Origin: Lewinella sp. IMCC34191
GTDB taxonomy: Bacteria > Bacteroidota > Bacteroidia > Chitinophagales > Saprospiraceae
Reading direction: 5' to 3'
Length of the DNA stretch: 64,000 nt
NCBI RefSeq assembly: GCF_003390935.1
Contig: NZ_QNQZ01000008.1
Location: 124,001 to 188,000 of the forward strand
In this document: piece by piece, positions 8,595 through 18,187 of the stretch
How positions within the stretch are numbered: the stretch's first letter is position 1
Layout of the letters: each line of letters opens with the position of its first letter
Notes under the pieces: model-generated
Told to the model about the DNA's origin: nothing
The model's input: only the letters and a program-made list of their open reading frames with translations
Database searches by the model: none
Program-made: the position numbers and the translations under genes

Positions 8595-11594
8595 TTAAGG
8601 CATTTTACCCAGGCCGGCCGTATTACGTACCGAAGGTCTCCGCTCCGCGGGCGGATCGATGGCTTCGTAGGCGGCGGCGTGCATTTTGATGCGGGTATCC
8701 AGCCGGTTGAGTTTGTTGTTCTCCATATCGGGAAACGTCCGGTTGGAGAGGAAGACGTAGACGAGGTCATCGGCGGGATCGACCCACACCGCCGTACCGG
8801 TAAAGCCCAGGTGGCCAAAAGCACGGGAGGAGGCATCCTCGGCCATGTTCAGGCTGCGATCCTCATCGAGCTGCTTCATGTCGAAGCCGAGACCCCGGCG
8901 CAGGTCGTCGTCGTAGCGGGTAGTGAACTGATGAATCGTTTGCGGGCTGATGTACTGCTTGCCCCCGTAGGTCCCTTCCTGGAGAAGCATCTGGAAAAGA
9001 GCCGCCACGTCGTGGGCCGATCCGAATAAACCGGCGTGACCGCTGACCCCGCCCATCATGCCGGCGCCCATATCGTGGACGTAACCCTGCACGGTACACA
9101 TGCGGAAATAGTCATCTACCTCGGTGGGTGGGATGCGGTCCCGGTCGATGTAGCGAAGGGGGTTGAAGGTCAGTGATTCGAGGCCCATGGGGCGGTAAAA
9201 ATGACGGGCCGCGAATTCATCGACCGTAAGTCCGCTAACCCGATCGACGAGTTTCGCCATCAGGTAGAAACCCAGGTCGCTGTAACGGTAGCGGCCGACA
9301 TTCGGCAGCGGGCTGTCGTAGATGCGTTGCCACACGCTATCGACAAACACCTTATTCATGTAGAGCTTATCCGTAACCGGAACGACGAAGTTACCCGTCT
9401 GGGCGGTACGGTAAAACTGGGAGCTCGGCTTGGGATAGCGCCCCGGCGTAAGGGTGTATTTGTAAAAGGGAATCCAACTGGATAGCCCGGCGCGGTGGGC
9501 GAGGATAGCCCGGATCCGCAGGTTTTCTTTATTCGTTCCTTCCAGTTCCGGCAGATAGTAGCCAAGGGGTTTGTCGAGGTCGATGCGGCCGTCATCCACC
9601 AGCTTCATGACACAGAGTGTAGTGGCGGCCACTTTCGTGACGGAGGCCAGGTCGTAAACGTCATTAATGGAGACGGGCTGCTTTCGGGCGTAGGTATGAT
9701 GACCGTACGCCTTCTCGAAGACCACTTTCCCATTGCGGGCGACAAGGACGACCATACCGGGAGTGGCGTGCTCGCGGATCGCTTCCCGGGCCAGTACGTC
9801 GATGTTGGAAGTGAGCGATTCGCCGTCGACGCCGACACTCTCGGGATTAGCGTACCCCATCCGGAAATTGGCGGTCGTTTCCAGGCCCGCGTTGTACGGT
9901 GCCTGCTTACTGGCCGTAACCGGCAGACGACCGGTGATCCGGTTGGCACCAAACAGGGCTTGGGCGGCAGCATCTTGGGCGACGTCATCGCGGGTGTAGG
10001 CTTCAAGGATCGTACCGAACTTATCCAGAGCAGCCAGGCTGTATGGGTTCCCGAAGACGGTGACGATCAGCTTGCCCTTTTGGTCGAGTTTGGTGAGCAG
10101 GTTGAGCACCTCGTTGCTGATGGATACTTTTTCGATGAACAGGCTACCGTCGCTGTAAAGGCTTACGACCACGACATCACCCTCTTCAACGCGCTGCAGA
10201 ATTTGCTGCTGCTCGGTGGCTGTCGGTTTGGCGCCGGTGGTCAGGTGGGTGATCTGTCCGTAGTCATCCAGGCGGCTGGTAAAGGACGTGGGCTTGGGGC
10301 TGCCGACACGCAGGGATACGATCTTTCCGGTTTCCGGGGTGGCGATCGGAACCAGGTTTTCCTGGTCGCGAACGAGCGTCATAGCCGCTTCAAACAAATC
10401 TTGCTTGAGCGATTTTGCGGCGGCGGTGTTCAGCTCCGAACGCAGGTTCTCCGCGGGGGGGAAGCGCGCGTGGGTAAGGCCGAGGCGGTACTTCGAGAGC
10501 AGTATCCGGCGGATCTTTTCTTCCAGGTTAGCAGGAGCGATCGTTCCTTCGCTGACGTAGCGCTTGATGGTTTCAAAGGAGGCGGCGATATCTTCCGGTA
10601 AGAGGAGGATGTCGGAACCGGCGGCAATGGCCTCCGCTTCCACTTCGCCGGGGCTGTAGTGCTTGGTGACTCCTTTCATTTCCAGGCCATCGGTGAAGAT
10701 CAGGCCGTTAAATTCGAGGTCGTCGCGCAGCAGGTCCGAAACGATCGGCTTGCTGAGGGAGGAGGGACGGTTGGGACGGCTATCAAGGGCCGGAATCTGT
10801 AGATGCGCTGCCATGATACTTCCGATGCCGTAGCGAACCAGGGCGCGGAAGGGGTAGAGTTCGATGCTGTCGAGACGGGCGCGGGAGTGCTTGATGACCG
10901 GCAGGTCGAGGTGGCTGTCCACGTCGGTGTCGCCGTGGCCCGGGAAGTGCTTCGCGCTGGCGAGTATGCCATTGTCCTGAAGCCCTTTCATGTACATGTA
11001 GCCCTTCGCCGTGACGTTGTAGCGGTCCTCCCCGAAAGAGCGGGTGGCGATTACGGGATTATTGGGATTGTTATTGACGTCCAGGACCGGGCTGAAGGAA
11101 ACATTCACGCCGATGCGATGCATCTGACGTGCGATCTCAGCGCCCATATCGTAAATGAGCTGATTGTTGCGGATGGCGCCGAGGGCAAGTTGCTTGGGGA
11201 AGGAGATGGTCTGATCCGGCAGGCGCATACCCAGCCCCCATTCGGCGTCCATGCTGACCATCAGGGGCAAATCGCTGATGGCCTGGTATTGGTTGGTCAG
11301 TTCGAGTTGCTTCTCAGGCGTGCCCTGAAAGAAGCAGAGACCGCCGACGTGGTAGTCTTCGATTTGCTTGACGACCTCGGCTACGTGGTCGGGTCCCAGG
11401 TCGCTGTGGGCGCGGATCATAAACAGCTGGCCGAGGCGCTGATCCTCGTTCATACTGCTATAGACCGAATCAACCCACCGTTGTTCCGCGGCAGTGGGCC
11501 GGGAGAGGTCGGGTTCGTATACTTTTTGAGCTTGTGCCGTAAAAGACAGCAAAGCGAAAAAGGGGAGGATGATTTGAGAGAAGTGTTCGTTCAT
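8595..11594 (-). CDS. GH3 beta-N-acetylhexosaminidase fused to serine beta-lactamase-like domain
   Basis: 999 residues with a Sec signal peptide (cleavage after TAQA). Residues about 40-380 are a GH3 NagZ-like domain: KHFPGHGDTD at 215-224 (catalytic His/Asp region) and the nucleophile in FTDGLEMKGV (Asp302). A middle GH3 C-terminal-type domain follows. From about 600 there is a class-C beta-lactamase/DD-peptidase fold with SVTK at 651-654 and the YSD motif in YRYSDLGFY. The combination suggests periplasmic peptidoglycan or muropeptide processing, one half on GlcNAc linkages and the other on peptide or ester bonds (inference). This fusion is found in other Bacteroidota. The product is a single uninterrupted frame. 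Confidence 0.9.
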   Translation of the reverse strand: MNEHFSQIILPFFALLSFTAQAQKVYEPDLSRPTAAEQRWVDSVYSSMNEDQRLGQLFMIRAHSDLGPDHVAEVVKQIEDYHVGGLCFFQGTPEKQLELTNQYQAISDLPLMVSMDAEWGLGMRLPDQTISFPKQLALGAIRNNQLIYDMGAEIARQMHRIGVNVSFSPVLDVNNNPNNPVIATRSFGEDRYNVTAKGYMYMKGLQDNGILASAKHFPGHGDTDVDSHLDLPVIKHSRARLDSIELYPFRALVRYGIGSIMAAHLQIPALDSRPNRPSSLSKPIVSDLLRDDLEFNGLIFTDGLEMKGVTKHYSPGEVEAEAIAAGSDILLLPEDIAASFETIKRYVSEGTIAPANLEEKIRRILLSKYRLGLTHARFPPAENLRSELNTAAAKSLKQDLFEAAMTLVRDQENLVPIATPETGKIVSLRVGSPKPTSFTSRLDDYGQITHLTTGAKPTATEQQQILQRVEEGDVVVVSLYSDGSLFIEKVSISNEVLNLLTKLDQKGKLIVTVFGNPYSLAALDKFGTILEAYTRDDVAQDAAAQALFGANRITGRLPVTASKQAPYNAGLETTANFRMGYANPESVGVDGESLTSNIDVLAREAIREHATPGMVVLVARNGKVVFEKAYGHHTYARKQPVSINDVYDLASVTKVAATTLCVMKLVDDGRIDLDKPLGYYLPELEGTNKENLRIRAILAHRAGLSSWIPFYKYTLTPGRYPKPSSQFYRTAQTGNFVVPVTDKLYMNKVFVDSVWQRIYDSPLPNVGRYRYSDLGFYLMAKLVDRVSGLTVDEFAARHFYRPMGLESLTFNPLRYIDRDRIPPTEVDDYFRMCTVQGYVHDMGAGMMGGVSGHAGLFGSAHDVAALFQMLLQEGTYGGKQYISPQTIHQFTTRYDDDLRRGLGFDMKQLDEDRSLNMAEDASSRAFGHLGFTGTAVWVDPADDLVYVFLSNRTFPDMENNKLNRLDTRIKMHAAAYEAIDPPAERRPSVRNTAGLGKMP

Positions 11595-11951
11595 TAGACC
11601 GGGGGAAATAGTAAGCTGGACGTGTCAAGTAAGAAAAGCCAAAATGTCAATCACAATATCAGGTACGGAACTATCCGTCGATCGAGATCGATAAACTTTC
11701 CCGTACCCTATATATAACGGCTTTAATATACACTTACGGTGTAAGCGAACCCCTAAATATTTGGTAAATCTTATGTTAGGGCGATATCCACCCCTCGGGG
11801 AGCGTGTTCCGCTCCACGCCAGTGCGTCAGCGCGGGCCAGTAATGACGGAGGGTACACGCCGAATATCAGCATGGAAAATTCCCGACATCGTGTGGTGCC
11901 GGGCAGTGCGAGGTGCTCGATGTACCCTCTTTAACAAAGTAATATCGGATT
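11595..11951. other. Gene-free 357-bp spacer with long-range inverted repeat
   Basis: No convincing ORF. The spacer carries an AT-rich part (11690-11790) and a 9-bp inverted repeat, GAGGGTACA at 11849-11857 with TGTACCCTC at 11921-11929. This encloses smaller hairpins (CCCGaCA/TGcCGGG and CGAGgtgCTCG), followed by TTTAAC. It could be a structured transcript end of glyA or an unrecognised RNA element. Confidence 0.4.
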
Positions 11952-13238
11952 TTACCCTACCAACTCCCCGGAATACAGCGGGAATTGCTCCATGTAAGCG
12001 TGCACTTCGCCACGGACGCGGTCCAGCGTGTCGTCATCTCCAGCATTGCGAACGACCTCATCGATCCACTCGACGGTTTTACGGCAGTCCTCTTCCCGGA
12101 AGCCCCGGGTAGTAACGGCCGCGGTGCCGATACGGATACCGCTGGTTACCATGGCCGACTTTTTATCGAAGGGAACCATGTTCTTGTTCAGGGTGATGTC
12201 TGCTTTGCCCAGGGCGATCTCCGCGTCGCGGCCGGTGATGTCCTTGTTGCTCAGGTCGATGAGCATGCTGTGGTTGTCGGTGCCGCCGCTGATGATGTGG
12301 TAGCCACGTTCTACCAGGGCGTCGGCCATGGCACGAGCATTGGCGATGACCTGCTTACCGTAGGCTTTCCAACCGTCCGTCAGGCATTCGCCAAAGGCAA
12401 CTGCCTTACCGGCGATGACGTGCTCGAGCGGTCCGCCCTGCATGCCCGGGAAGACGGCGCTGTTGAGAATGCTGCTCATCTTGATGACATTCCCCTTCTT
12501 GGTTTTGCGGCCCCAGGGATTCTCGAAATCCTTACCCAGCATGATGATGCCGCCCCGCGGACCACGGAGGGTCTTATGGGTGGTGCTGGTCACGATATGG
12601 CAGTGGGGGAGGGGATCATTGAGTAATCCGGCGGCTATCAGGCCGGCCGGGTGAGCGATGTCGGCCAGCAACAGCGCACCAACTTCGTCGGCTATTTCGC
12701 GGAAGCGGGCGTAATCCCAGTCACGGCTATAGGCCGAAGCCCCGCAGATAATGAGCTTGGGCTGTACCTCCCGCGCCTTCTCCGCTACTTTATCCATGTC
12801 GATCCGCCCCGTTTCTTCTTCCACACCGTAGAAGTTGGCCTGGTAGTTCTTGCCGCTGAAATTCGCCGGGTGCCCGTGGCTCAGGTGGCCGCCGTGGGCG
12901 AGGCTGAAGCCTAGTGTTTTGTCACCGGGCTGCAGACAGGCCAAAAACACCGCCGCGTTGGCCTGGGCACCGGAGTGGGGCTGTACGTTGGCGTACTCCG
13001 CTCCGAAGAGTTCGCATAGCCGGTCGATAGCCAGTTGCTCTACCTGGTCGACGATTTCGCAACCACCGTAGTAGCGCTTGCCGGGGTAGCCCTCCGCGTA
13101 TTTGTTAGTCAGGCAACTTCCCATGGCCTCCATGACGGCGGCGCTGGTGAAGTTTTCGGAAGCGATCAGCTCAATGCCATGGCGCTGGCGTTCGAGTTCC
13201 TGTTGAATGAGGTCGAATACGGCGGTGTCGCGGTTCAT
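11952..13238 (-). CDS. glyA: Serine hydroxymethyltransferase
   Basis: 428 residues from ATG 13238. The frame stays open to 13406, but a perfect promoter box lies at 13263-13270 and [15 protein letters not shown] is a normal SHMT N-terminus. Seen are [34 protein letters not shown] and the PLP-lysine motif [18 protein letters not shown] converts serine and tetrahydrofolate to glycine and methylene-THF, feeding one-carbon metabolism. Length and motifs are complete. It is divergent from the MscS-type channel gene. Confidence 0.97.
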   Translation of the reverse strand: MNRDTAVFDLIQQELERQRHGIELIASENFTSAAVMEAMGSCLTNKYAEGYPGKRYYGGCEIVDQVEQLAIDRLCELFGAEYANVQPHSGAQANAAVFLACLQPGDKTLGFSLAHGGHLSHGHPANFSGKNYQANFYGVEEETGRIDMDKVAEKAREVQPKLIICGASAYSRDWDYARFREIADEVGALLLADIAHPAGLIAAGLLNDPLPHCHIVTSTTHKTLRGPRGGIIMLGKDFENPWGRKTKKGNVIKMSSILNSAVFPGMQGGPLEHVIAGKAVAFGECLTDGWKAYGKQVIANARAMADALVERGYHIISGGTDNHSMLIDLSNKDITGRDAEIALGKADITLNKNMVPFDKKSAMVTSGIRIGTAAVTTRGFREEDCRKTVEWIDEVVRNAGDDDTLDRVRGEVHAYMEQFPLYSGELVG

Positions 13239-13262
13239 GGGGAGGGGGATTTTACGAGACTG

Positions 13263-13270
13263 CAAAGCTA
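13263..13270 (-). promoter_or_regulatory. -7 box TAGCTTTG for glyA
   Basis: Perfect TAnnTTTG octamer on the minus strand, 24 nt upstream of the glyA ATG. It decides against the longer upstream frame as the start. Confidence 0.65.
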
Positions 13271-13388
13271 CGGGCTTGGGCCGACATCGGCCGCCCGAAA
13301 GTGCTGCCGTATCCTGACTATCCACCGACGATCCCGAGCGTTCGTATACAGCTTGTTGGGATTCTACCGCCGTCGTCCGTAAAACCAA

Positions 13389-13396
13389 TACTTTTA
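13389..13396 (+). promoter_or_regulatory. -7-like box TACTTTTA, leaderless configuration
   Basis: One mismatch to TAnnTTTG. Exactly 4 nt (TCGG) lie between the box and the ATG at 13401, as for several other genes in the window. Confidence 0.45.
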
Positions 13397-13400
13397 TCGG

Positions 13401-14963
13401 ATGCAACTACGTAGCGCGATTCTTTTTCTGCTGGTCTGCATGGCGGTGCGGCTCAGCGGCCAGCCCGCCCCGGCTCCGGTGGTGTTTGCCCAAGATACCC
13501 TCTTTTATATCACGAGTAATATGGGCACCTTCACCCCCGCGCAACGGGCGGAACAGGTGCAGCGGAACCTTCAGCGACTCGCCAAGCTGCCCCTGCGGGA
13601 GTTCGACAGCCTGCGGGTGGTCGTACTGGACGGGGAAGCGGAGATCGTACTGGGCGATGATATCATCAACAGTATCTCCGTGCGTGAAGCGCAGGCCCGG
13701 GACCTCTCGGCGGAGGAGCTGGCACAACAGCGACTGGTGATGATCCGGCAGGCGCTCATTGCCGATTACAACGACTCATCCTTGCGCCGGGTCCTGGTGG
13801 ACGTGGCGCTGTTCCTTCTGGCATTGCTGGTTTTCCTGGCTGTTTTCTGGGGGGTGAACAAAGCCTTCAATATTTTCCGATTCCGGCTCCGGAGTATAGA
13901 CCACGCATTATTGCTGAGCCGAGTCGCTTTGGTCCGGCGCTTTTCGCTGGTTACGCCGCGTATGGAAAAGAAACTGCTGCTTTTCCTGCTTCGTATGCTG
14001 CGGTATACGGTCCTGATTGTGTTTCTCTACCTCTATTTACCCTTTCTCTTCAGCCAGCTGAACTATACGCGGGGATTTGGGGAGCAACTGATGGAATACG
14101 TGTTGCAGCCCCTGCGCTTTCTCTGGGACGGGGTCACTGGCTTTTTGCCCAGCTTCCTGTTCATCATCATTATCATCGTGGCGGCCCGCTACCTGATCGG
14201 GGGACTGCGGTATATCGCCCAGCAGATCGGATCCGGCCAGGTCACCTTTACTAATTTCTATCCGGACTGGGCCATTCCCACCTTCAATCTGGTGCGAGCG
14301 CTGATCATCATTTTCACGCTGGTCATCATCTTTCCCTACCTCCCGGGGGCGGGGACCGAAGCCTTTCAGGGCGTTTCCGTATTCGTCGGCTTGCTGCTTT
14401 CACTTGGCGCGGCCGGGGTGATCGGGAACGTTTTATCGGGCGTGATCCTCACCTACATGCGGCCCTTTGTAATCGGTGACCGCGTGAAGATCAACGACAT
14501 TACGGGTGACGTTATCGGCAAGTCGCTATTGGTCACCCGGATCAAGACCGTCCGCAACGAGGAAGTGACCATTCCCAACGGGATCCTGATGAACGGTGGG
14601 GTTATGAACTACAGTTCCCTAACCGAGCAACATGGGCTGATTCTGCATACATCCATTACGATCGGTTACGATGTCCCCTGGCCGCAGGTGCACCAGTTGA
14701 TGATCGAGGCGGCCAGGCGAACCGATCGCATCGACCGGGAGCCGGAGCCGTTCGTCCTGCAGAAAGCGCTCAACGACTGGTACGTAGAATACGAGCTGAA
14801 CGCCTATACGCACGACAGTCACCGCATGGCGCGCATTTACTCCGATCTACATGCCAACATTCAGGACACCTTCCGGGAGGCAGGGGTAGAAATCATGAGT
14901 TCTCACTACATGGCCATTCGTGACGGGAATGCAAGTACGATCCCCGGTTCCAGTGGGGAATAG
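13401..14963 (+). CDS. MscS-family mechanosensitive ion channel
   Basis: 520 residues. A signal peptide ([11 protein letters not shown]) is followed by a periplasmic region of about 100 residues, then several membrane segments (about 133-155, 200-220, 250-265, 295-320) and the pore helix region [21 protein letters not shown], typical of MscS. The cytoplasmic beta domain shows [11 protein letters not shown] and [11 protein letters not shown]. Members open under membrane tension to release osmolytes. The periplasmic N-terminal extension makes it longer than E. coli MscS and similar to larger Bacteroidota homologues. It faces recA tail to tail, separated by a shared hairpin terminator. Confidence 0.9.
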   Translation: MQLRSAILFLLVCMAVRLSGQPAPAPVVFAQDTLFYITSNMGTFTPAQRAEQVQRNLQRLAKLPLREFDSLRVVVLDGEAEIVLGDDIINSISVREAQARDLSAEELAQQRLVMIRQALIADYNDSSLRRVLVDVALFLLALLVFLAVFWGVNKAFNIFRFRLRSIDHALLLSRVALVRRFSLVTPRMEKKLLLFLLRMLRYTVLIVFLYLYLPFLFSQLNYTRGFGEQLMEYVLQPLRFLWDGVTGFLPSFLFIIIIIVAARYLIGGLRYIAQQIGSGQVTFTNFYPDWAIPTFNLVRALIIIFTLVIIFPYLPGAGTEAFQGVSVFVGLLLSLGAAGVIGNVLSGVILTYMRPFVIGDRVKINDITGDVIGKSLLVTRIKTVRNEEVTIPNGILMNGGVMNYSSLTEQHGLILHTSITIGYDVPWPQVHQLMIEAARRTDRIDREPEPFVLQKALNDWYVEYELNAYTHDSHRMARIYSDLHANIQDTFREAGVEIMSSHYMAIRDGNASTIPGSSGE

Positions 14964-14968
14964 GATGA

Positions 14969-15002
14969 AAAACGCCCGTTCCCACCGAAGTGGAAACGGG
15001 CG
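14969..15002 (-). terminator. Intrinsic terminator for recA (bidirectional shape)
   Basis: A 13-bp GC-rich stem (14973-14985 with 14990-15002) is capped by a UUCG tetraloop when read on the minus strand and is followed by UUUUU. The single C-A apposition on the plus strand becomes G-U on the minus strand, favouring recA as the user. Confidence 0.8.
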
Positions 15003-15022
15003 CCGTATAGGGTTTTAAAATC

Positions 15023-16105
15023 TTAGGCTTCGGCGGCTACTTCCGCGTCGGCATTCTTGCCCTTGCCGTTGCGGCTGGCGCGTGCCTCTTCCTCGATGCC
15101 CATGAGCTTGGACTTGATCTTTTCTTCGACCACGTCGGCTACTTCGGGGTTGTCGAGCATGAACTGCTTGGCGGCCTCACGACCCTGAGCAATCTTGGCA
15201 TCGTCATAAGCGTACCAGGCACCGGACTTTTGAATGATCTCCTGGTCGACACCGAGATCGACGATCTCACCGCACTTAGATATGCCCTCACCGTACATGA
15301 TGTCGAATTCAGCGACCCGGAAGGGGGGAGCCAGCTTGTTCTTGGCCACTTTGACCTTGACGTGGTTACCGACTACGTTGCCTTGCTTGTCCTTGATGGC
15401 GGCACCCGTGCGACGGATATCGAGGCGAACCGAAGCGTAGAACTTCAGGGCGTTACCACCGGTGGTCGTTTCGGGGTTGCCGAACATGACGCCGATCTTT
15501 TCACGCAGCTGGTTGATGAAGATACAGCAGCAACCGGTCTTGCCGATGGTGCCGGTAAGCTTCCGCATGGCCTGTGACATCAGGCGAGCCTGCAGGCCCA
15601 TCTTGCTGTCACCCATCTCGCCTTCAATTTCGGCGCGGGGTACCAGGGCGGCTACGGAGTCGACGACAAGGATATCGACGGCGCCGGAACGGATGAGGTT
15701 TTCGGCGATCTCGAGCGCCTGTTCTCCGTTGTCGGGCTGGGAAATGAGTAGGTTGTCGGTATCAACCCCCAGGCTCTGGGCGTAGAAACGGTCGAAGGCG
15801 TGCTCCGCGTCGACGATAGCTGCGATGCCACCGCGCTTCTGGCATTCCGCGATGGCGTGAATGGCCAGGGTCGTCTTACCGGAGGATTCCGGACCGTAGA
15901 TTTCGATGATGCGTCCTTTTGGTAACCCACCGATTCCCAGGGCTACGTCCAGCCCCAGGGAGCCGGTCGGAATAGCCTCAACGTTGGCGGCCTGACTCTC
16001 GCCGAGGCGCATGATGGTGCCTTTGCCGTAAGCCTTGTCCAGCCGATCGATCGTCATCTGGAGAGCCTTGAGCTTGGCGGCGGTGTCTTTGTTATTATCT
16101 GCCAT
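15023..16105 (-). CDS. recA: Recombinase RecA
   Basis: 360 residues. Walker A is GPESSGKTT and Walker B is in [12 protein letters not shown]. The loop regions [22 protein letters not shown] are split by normal RecA spacing, and [28 protein letters not shown] is the classic L2 region (written here only as a description of residues 195-225). The C-terminus is short and Ala/Glu-rich. RecA forms filaments on single-stranded DNA for recombination and SOS induction. No LexA-like operator was recognised upstream, but a strong Bacteroidota promoter is present. Single-gene unit with its own terminator. Confidence 0.98.
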   Translation of the reverse strand: MADNNKDTAAKLKALQMTIDRLDKAYGKGTIMRLGESQAANVEAIPTGSLGLDVALGIGGLPKGRIIEIYGPESSGKTTLAIHAIAECQKRGGIAAIVDAEHAFDRFYAQSLGVDTDNLLISQPDNGEQALEIAENLIRSGAVDILVVDSVAALVPRAEIEGEMGDSKMGLQARLMSQAMRKLTGTIGKTGCCCIFINQLREKIGVMFGNPETTTGGNALKFYASVRLDIRRTGAAIKDKQGNVVGNHVKVKVAKNKLAPPFRVAEFDIMYGEGISKCGEIVDLGVDQEIIQKSGAWYAYDDAKIAQGREAAKQFMLDNPEVADVVEEKIKSKLMGIEEEARASRNGKGKNADAEVAAEA

Positions 16106-16145
16106 TATCCTGTTTGTTTGAAACTGCTTTTGTTTTGCGACGGTA

Positions 16146-16176
16146 CAAATATAAACACAAATTGCGTGCTATGCAA
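16146..16176 (-). promoter_or_regulatory. recA promoter: TTG -N20- TATATTTG
   Basis: On the minus strand TATATTTG (16146-16153) matches TAnnTTTG, and a TTG (16174-16176) lies 20 nt further upstream, the spacing expected for the Bacteroidota -33/-7 pair. The leader to the ATG at 16105 is about 35 nt. This is the best complete promoter in the window. Confidence 0.75.
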
Positions 16177-16826
16177 GCAAAACAGCCGGTTTTGTCGATA
16201 AATAATTCGCTTTTTAGCGATAAATAATTAATTATAACTCTTTTGGTTATAAAAAATGTTTGAAGTTTGACTCCGAAACGTTTTGGGGCTGTTGACTTAC
16301 CGGTTTCCGAGAATGACCTCTACCTGCGCTCCGTCGCCCATAAAAACGGAGCATTCGTCTTTAGGTTACTCAACCCTGGTCAGATAGTCGGTGCGTTGCG
16401 GGGCTGCTGGTGTCGTTATTATGATTATCGCTACTGACAAAGCCAGTCATTAAGGACGCAGCATACCATGCGAACGGGTTGACATCGATAATAGGGGTGT
16501 CTGGCCATATCTCAATGGCGGATGGACGGGCGAAATTATTGGCAGACAAGCTACTTGCCAGGAAATAATAGGGATAAAGTTGCAGAACACCACCTCCGGA
16601 TCTTTGGCGAGCACGAAGCGTAGGACTTACCGGAAAGTCTTACTAATAATAGGCGGTTTTGACCTAGACAGGCCCGCCGCTGTAAGTACATACCCAATAC
16701 GGCGCGACCGGCTGTAGCTTGGCCGGCGGCTTCCGGGGCATTGGTAACTAGGACCTACTCGGTAGAACATTGCCGGACACTTACAAAATAAACGTGGAGG
16801 CCGGACGCAGGAAACATTCTGTCCTA
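16177..16826. other. Gene-free 650-bp spacer
   Basis: No ORF with coding character on either strand and no recognised RNA gene. The recA side is AT-rich. Around 16320-16350 lies a diverged CCTGCGCTCCG element forming a 7-bp GCTCCGT/ACGGAGC hairpin. The remainder is unstructured by eye and may be decayed sequence. Confidence 0.4.
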
Positions 16827-17177
16827 CTACCGATCTTCTGAGCGCAGTTTCGGATTGTTGCGGTGGCGCTCCCGGTCCCGACCGGTCTTTTTTTCCAGAC
16901 TGCGTTGTAAGGCATCGGTAAGGTCCACGCCGGTCTGGTTAGCCAGGCAGATGAGGACGAAGAGCACGTCCGCCATTTCCTCGGCGAGTTGTTCGGGCGC
17001 CCGGGCTTCGTCTTCCGGTCTTTTAAAGGACTGTTCCCCGTAAAGGCGGGCCATCAAACGGGCGACTTCGCCCGTTTCTTCCATTAGAATAGCGGTGTTG
17101 GTCAGTTCGCCATAGTAGCGTACGCCGACCGTTTTGATCCATTGATCGACCGTTTCCTGAGCTTCGCTGATGGTCAT
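16827..17177 (-). CDS. MazG-like nucleotide pyrophosphohydrolase
   Basis: 116 residues, one all-alpha NTP-PPase domain. The metal-binding motifs EETGEVARL and EEMADVLFVLICLANQ (ExxE ... ExxD) are intact. The N-terminus MTISEAQETVDQWI is typical of short MazG/RS21-C6-like proteins in Bacteroidota. Such enzymes hydrolyse non-canonical or excess nucleoside triphosphates to monophosphates. The gene starts 25 bp after the stop of the Gre-like gene on the same strand, so the two are probably cotranscribed. The C-terminal tail (KKTGRDRERHRNNPK) is very basic. Confidence 0.88.
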   Translation of the reverse strand: MTISEAQETVDQWIKTVGVRYYGELTNTAILMEETGEVARLMARLYGEQSFKRPEDEARAPEQLAEEMADVLFVLICLANQTGVDLTDALQRSLEKKTGRDRERHRNNPKLRSEDR

Positions 17178-17202
17178 TGCCTGAGGCGGGGTGGCTAGCC
17201 TA

Positions 17203-17673
17203 TCAATACGAGTTTATCAACGTAAAGGTGTTGCCATTTACGTCTACGGAATCGCCGTTGTGCTTGCCTCTCAGGGCGAGGTACAGGGGGCTATCTACAG
17301 AGATGCCCCGGTACTTTTTGCCATTGACTTCGAACTCGTCGCTGGCGGCACCTACTATAAAGTAACCCTTGTCGGTTTGGATGATGTCGCCGAGTTGAAT
17401 CTCTTCGGTGGGTTCAATATCCTCGAGGTTAGAGAGTACATTGATATCGTGTTGCAGGGCCTCAACGACGGAAGAGCGAGCTTCAACGCGATTGATGGAT
17501 TGGTCGACCTTTCCGTCTTCAAAAAGATTCTCGGTCTCCTCATTCGTTTCCTCCGCTTCGTCCATATCGGCCGTTTGCATGGCCAACATATTCTTATAGG
17601 AGTTCTCCTTCATCGTTAGTAAATGAGCGATGACGGCGTCTTTTTCGGATTGCTGCTCTTTGGTCAGTTTCAT
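17203..17673 (-). CDS. GreA/GreB-like transcription factor with atypical N-terminus
   Basis: 156 residues. The last 70 (LGDIIQTDKGYFIVG ... ISVDSPLYLALRGKHNGDSV ... FTLINSY) match the FKBP-like C-terminal domain of Gre factors, which binds the RNA polymerase secondary channel rim. The first 80 residues are acidic and helical (ADMDEAEETNEETENLFEDG, then VEARSSVVEALQHDINVL), consistent with a coiled coil, but the usual Gre tip motif with its two acidic catalytic residues is not obvious. It may be a secondary-channel regulator rather than a cleavage factor (inference). First gene of a likely two-gene unit with the MazG-like protein. Confidence 0.75.
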   Translation of the reverse strand: MKLTKEQQSEKDAVIAHLLTMKENSYKNMLAMQTADMDEAEETNEETENLFEDGKVDQSINRVEARSSVVEALQHDINVLSNLEDIEPTEEIQLGDIIQTDKGYFIVGAASDEFEVNGKKYRGISVDSPLYLALRGKHNGDSVDVNGNTFTLINSY

Positions 17674-17849
17674 TGTGTATCGTTTCTGGATACTGCAACG
17701 GTTGAAGCCAGCGCTTGTTTGCGCGAAAATTTAATCGCGCCATGAACATCTGAGGGCAGCCTATATTCTATAAAAGAGCATACACTTACACCAAAAATTT
17801 GACCATCCGGCGGGAATAATCACGATGCGGCGCTGAACATGCCATCCCT

Positions 17850-18014
17850 TTACAGGGTCGCTGCTCAGTGTGGCAACGAACTCCCATGACTGACTCTATT
17901 ATCGTGACTTCGCACAACGCGTTGTGCATATGCTCACACATCTAAGGTCATGTCTTTTGCTGGGTTTTTGGTTAATGTTCGGGCAAGCTGGTTCATCCGG
18001 CTTGCCTTTTTTTG
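17850..18014 (+). ncRNA. Candidate structured small RNA ending in a terminator
   Basis: The gene-free stretch 17674-18187 holds no coding ORF. Its centre has a perfect 16-nt palindrome GCACAACGCGTTGTGC (17912-17927) enclosed by CATGAC (17885-17890) and GTCATG (17949-17954). A plus-strand terminator follows at once, although no plus-strand gene precedes it for thousands of bases. A transcript must presumably end there. The 5' end and promoter are not identified and no known RNA family was recognised. Confidence 0.4.
17982..18014 (+). terminator. Intrinsic terminator without an upstream plus-strand gene
   Basis: GGCAAGC (17982-17988) pairs with GCTTGCC (18000-18006), extended by two inner pairs, and is followed by seven T residues. 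The closest annotated plus-strand gene upstream is mscS, beyond recA. Confidence 0.7.
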
Positions 18015-18024
18015 TTGGGGGTGG

Positions 18025-18181
18025 GCTCACTTCGTTCGCGGTTGAGTGCCAGATCGCTTCGCTCCTGGCCGGTAGACAAACCTTCGGTTTTTGGTAGGGG
18101 GCTAGGTCGCTTCGCTCCCTGGCGGTAGAGGACCGGGGCGCTGCGCTGCCGGTCGGTAGAGGGACCTGCGGTCCGGTAGAG
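18025..18181 (+). repeat. Array of different hairpins joined by GGTAGAG linkers
   Basis: Successive stems CCAG/CTGG (18049-18068), AAACC-TTC-GGTTT (18078-18090), AGG/CCT (18104-18120), GACCGG/CCGGTC (18131-18154) and GGACC-TGC-GGTCC (18162-18174) are separated by near-identical heptamers GGTAGAC, GGTAGGG, GGTAGAG, GGTAGAG and GGTAGAG. The stems differ in sequence while the linkers are conserved. The same linker occurs in the array at 61449-61730. Confidence 0.75.
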
Positions 18182-18187
18182 GTGGAG

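Noticed and set aside
11952-13406. Longer N-terminus of GlyA
   Set aside because: The extra 56 residues have no SHMT similarity and a perfect promoter box lies downstream of that start.
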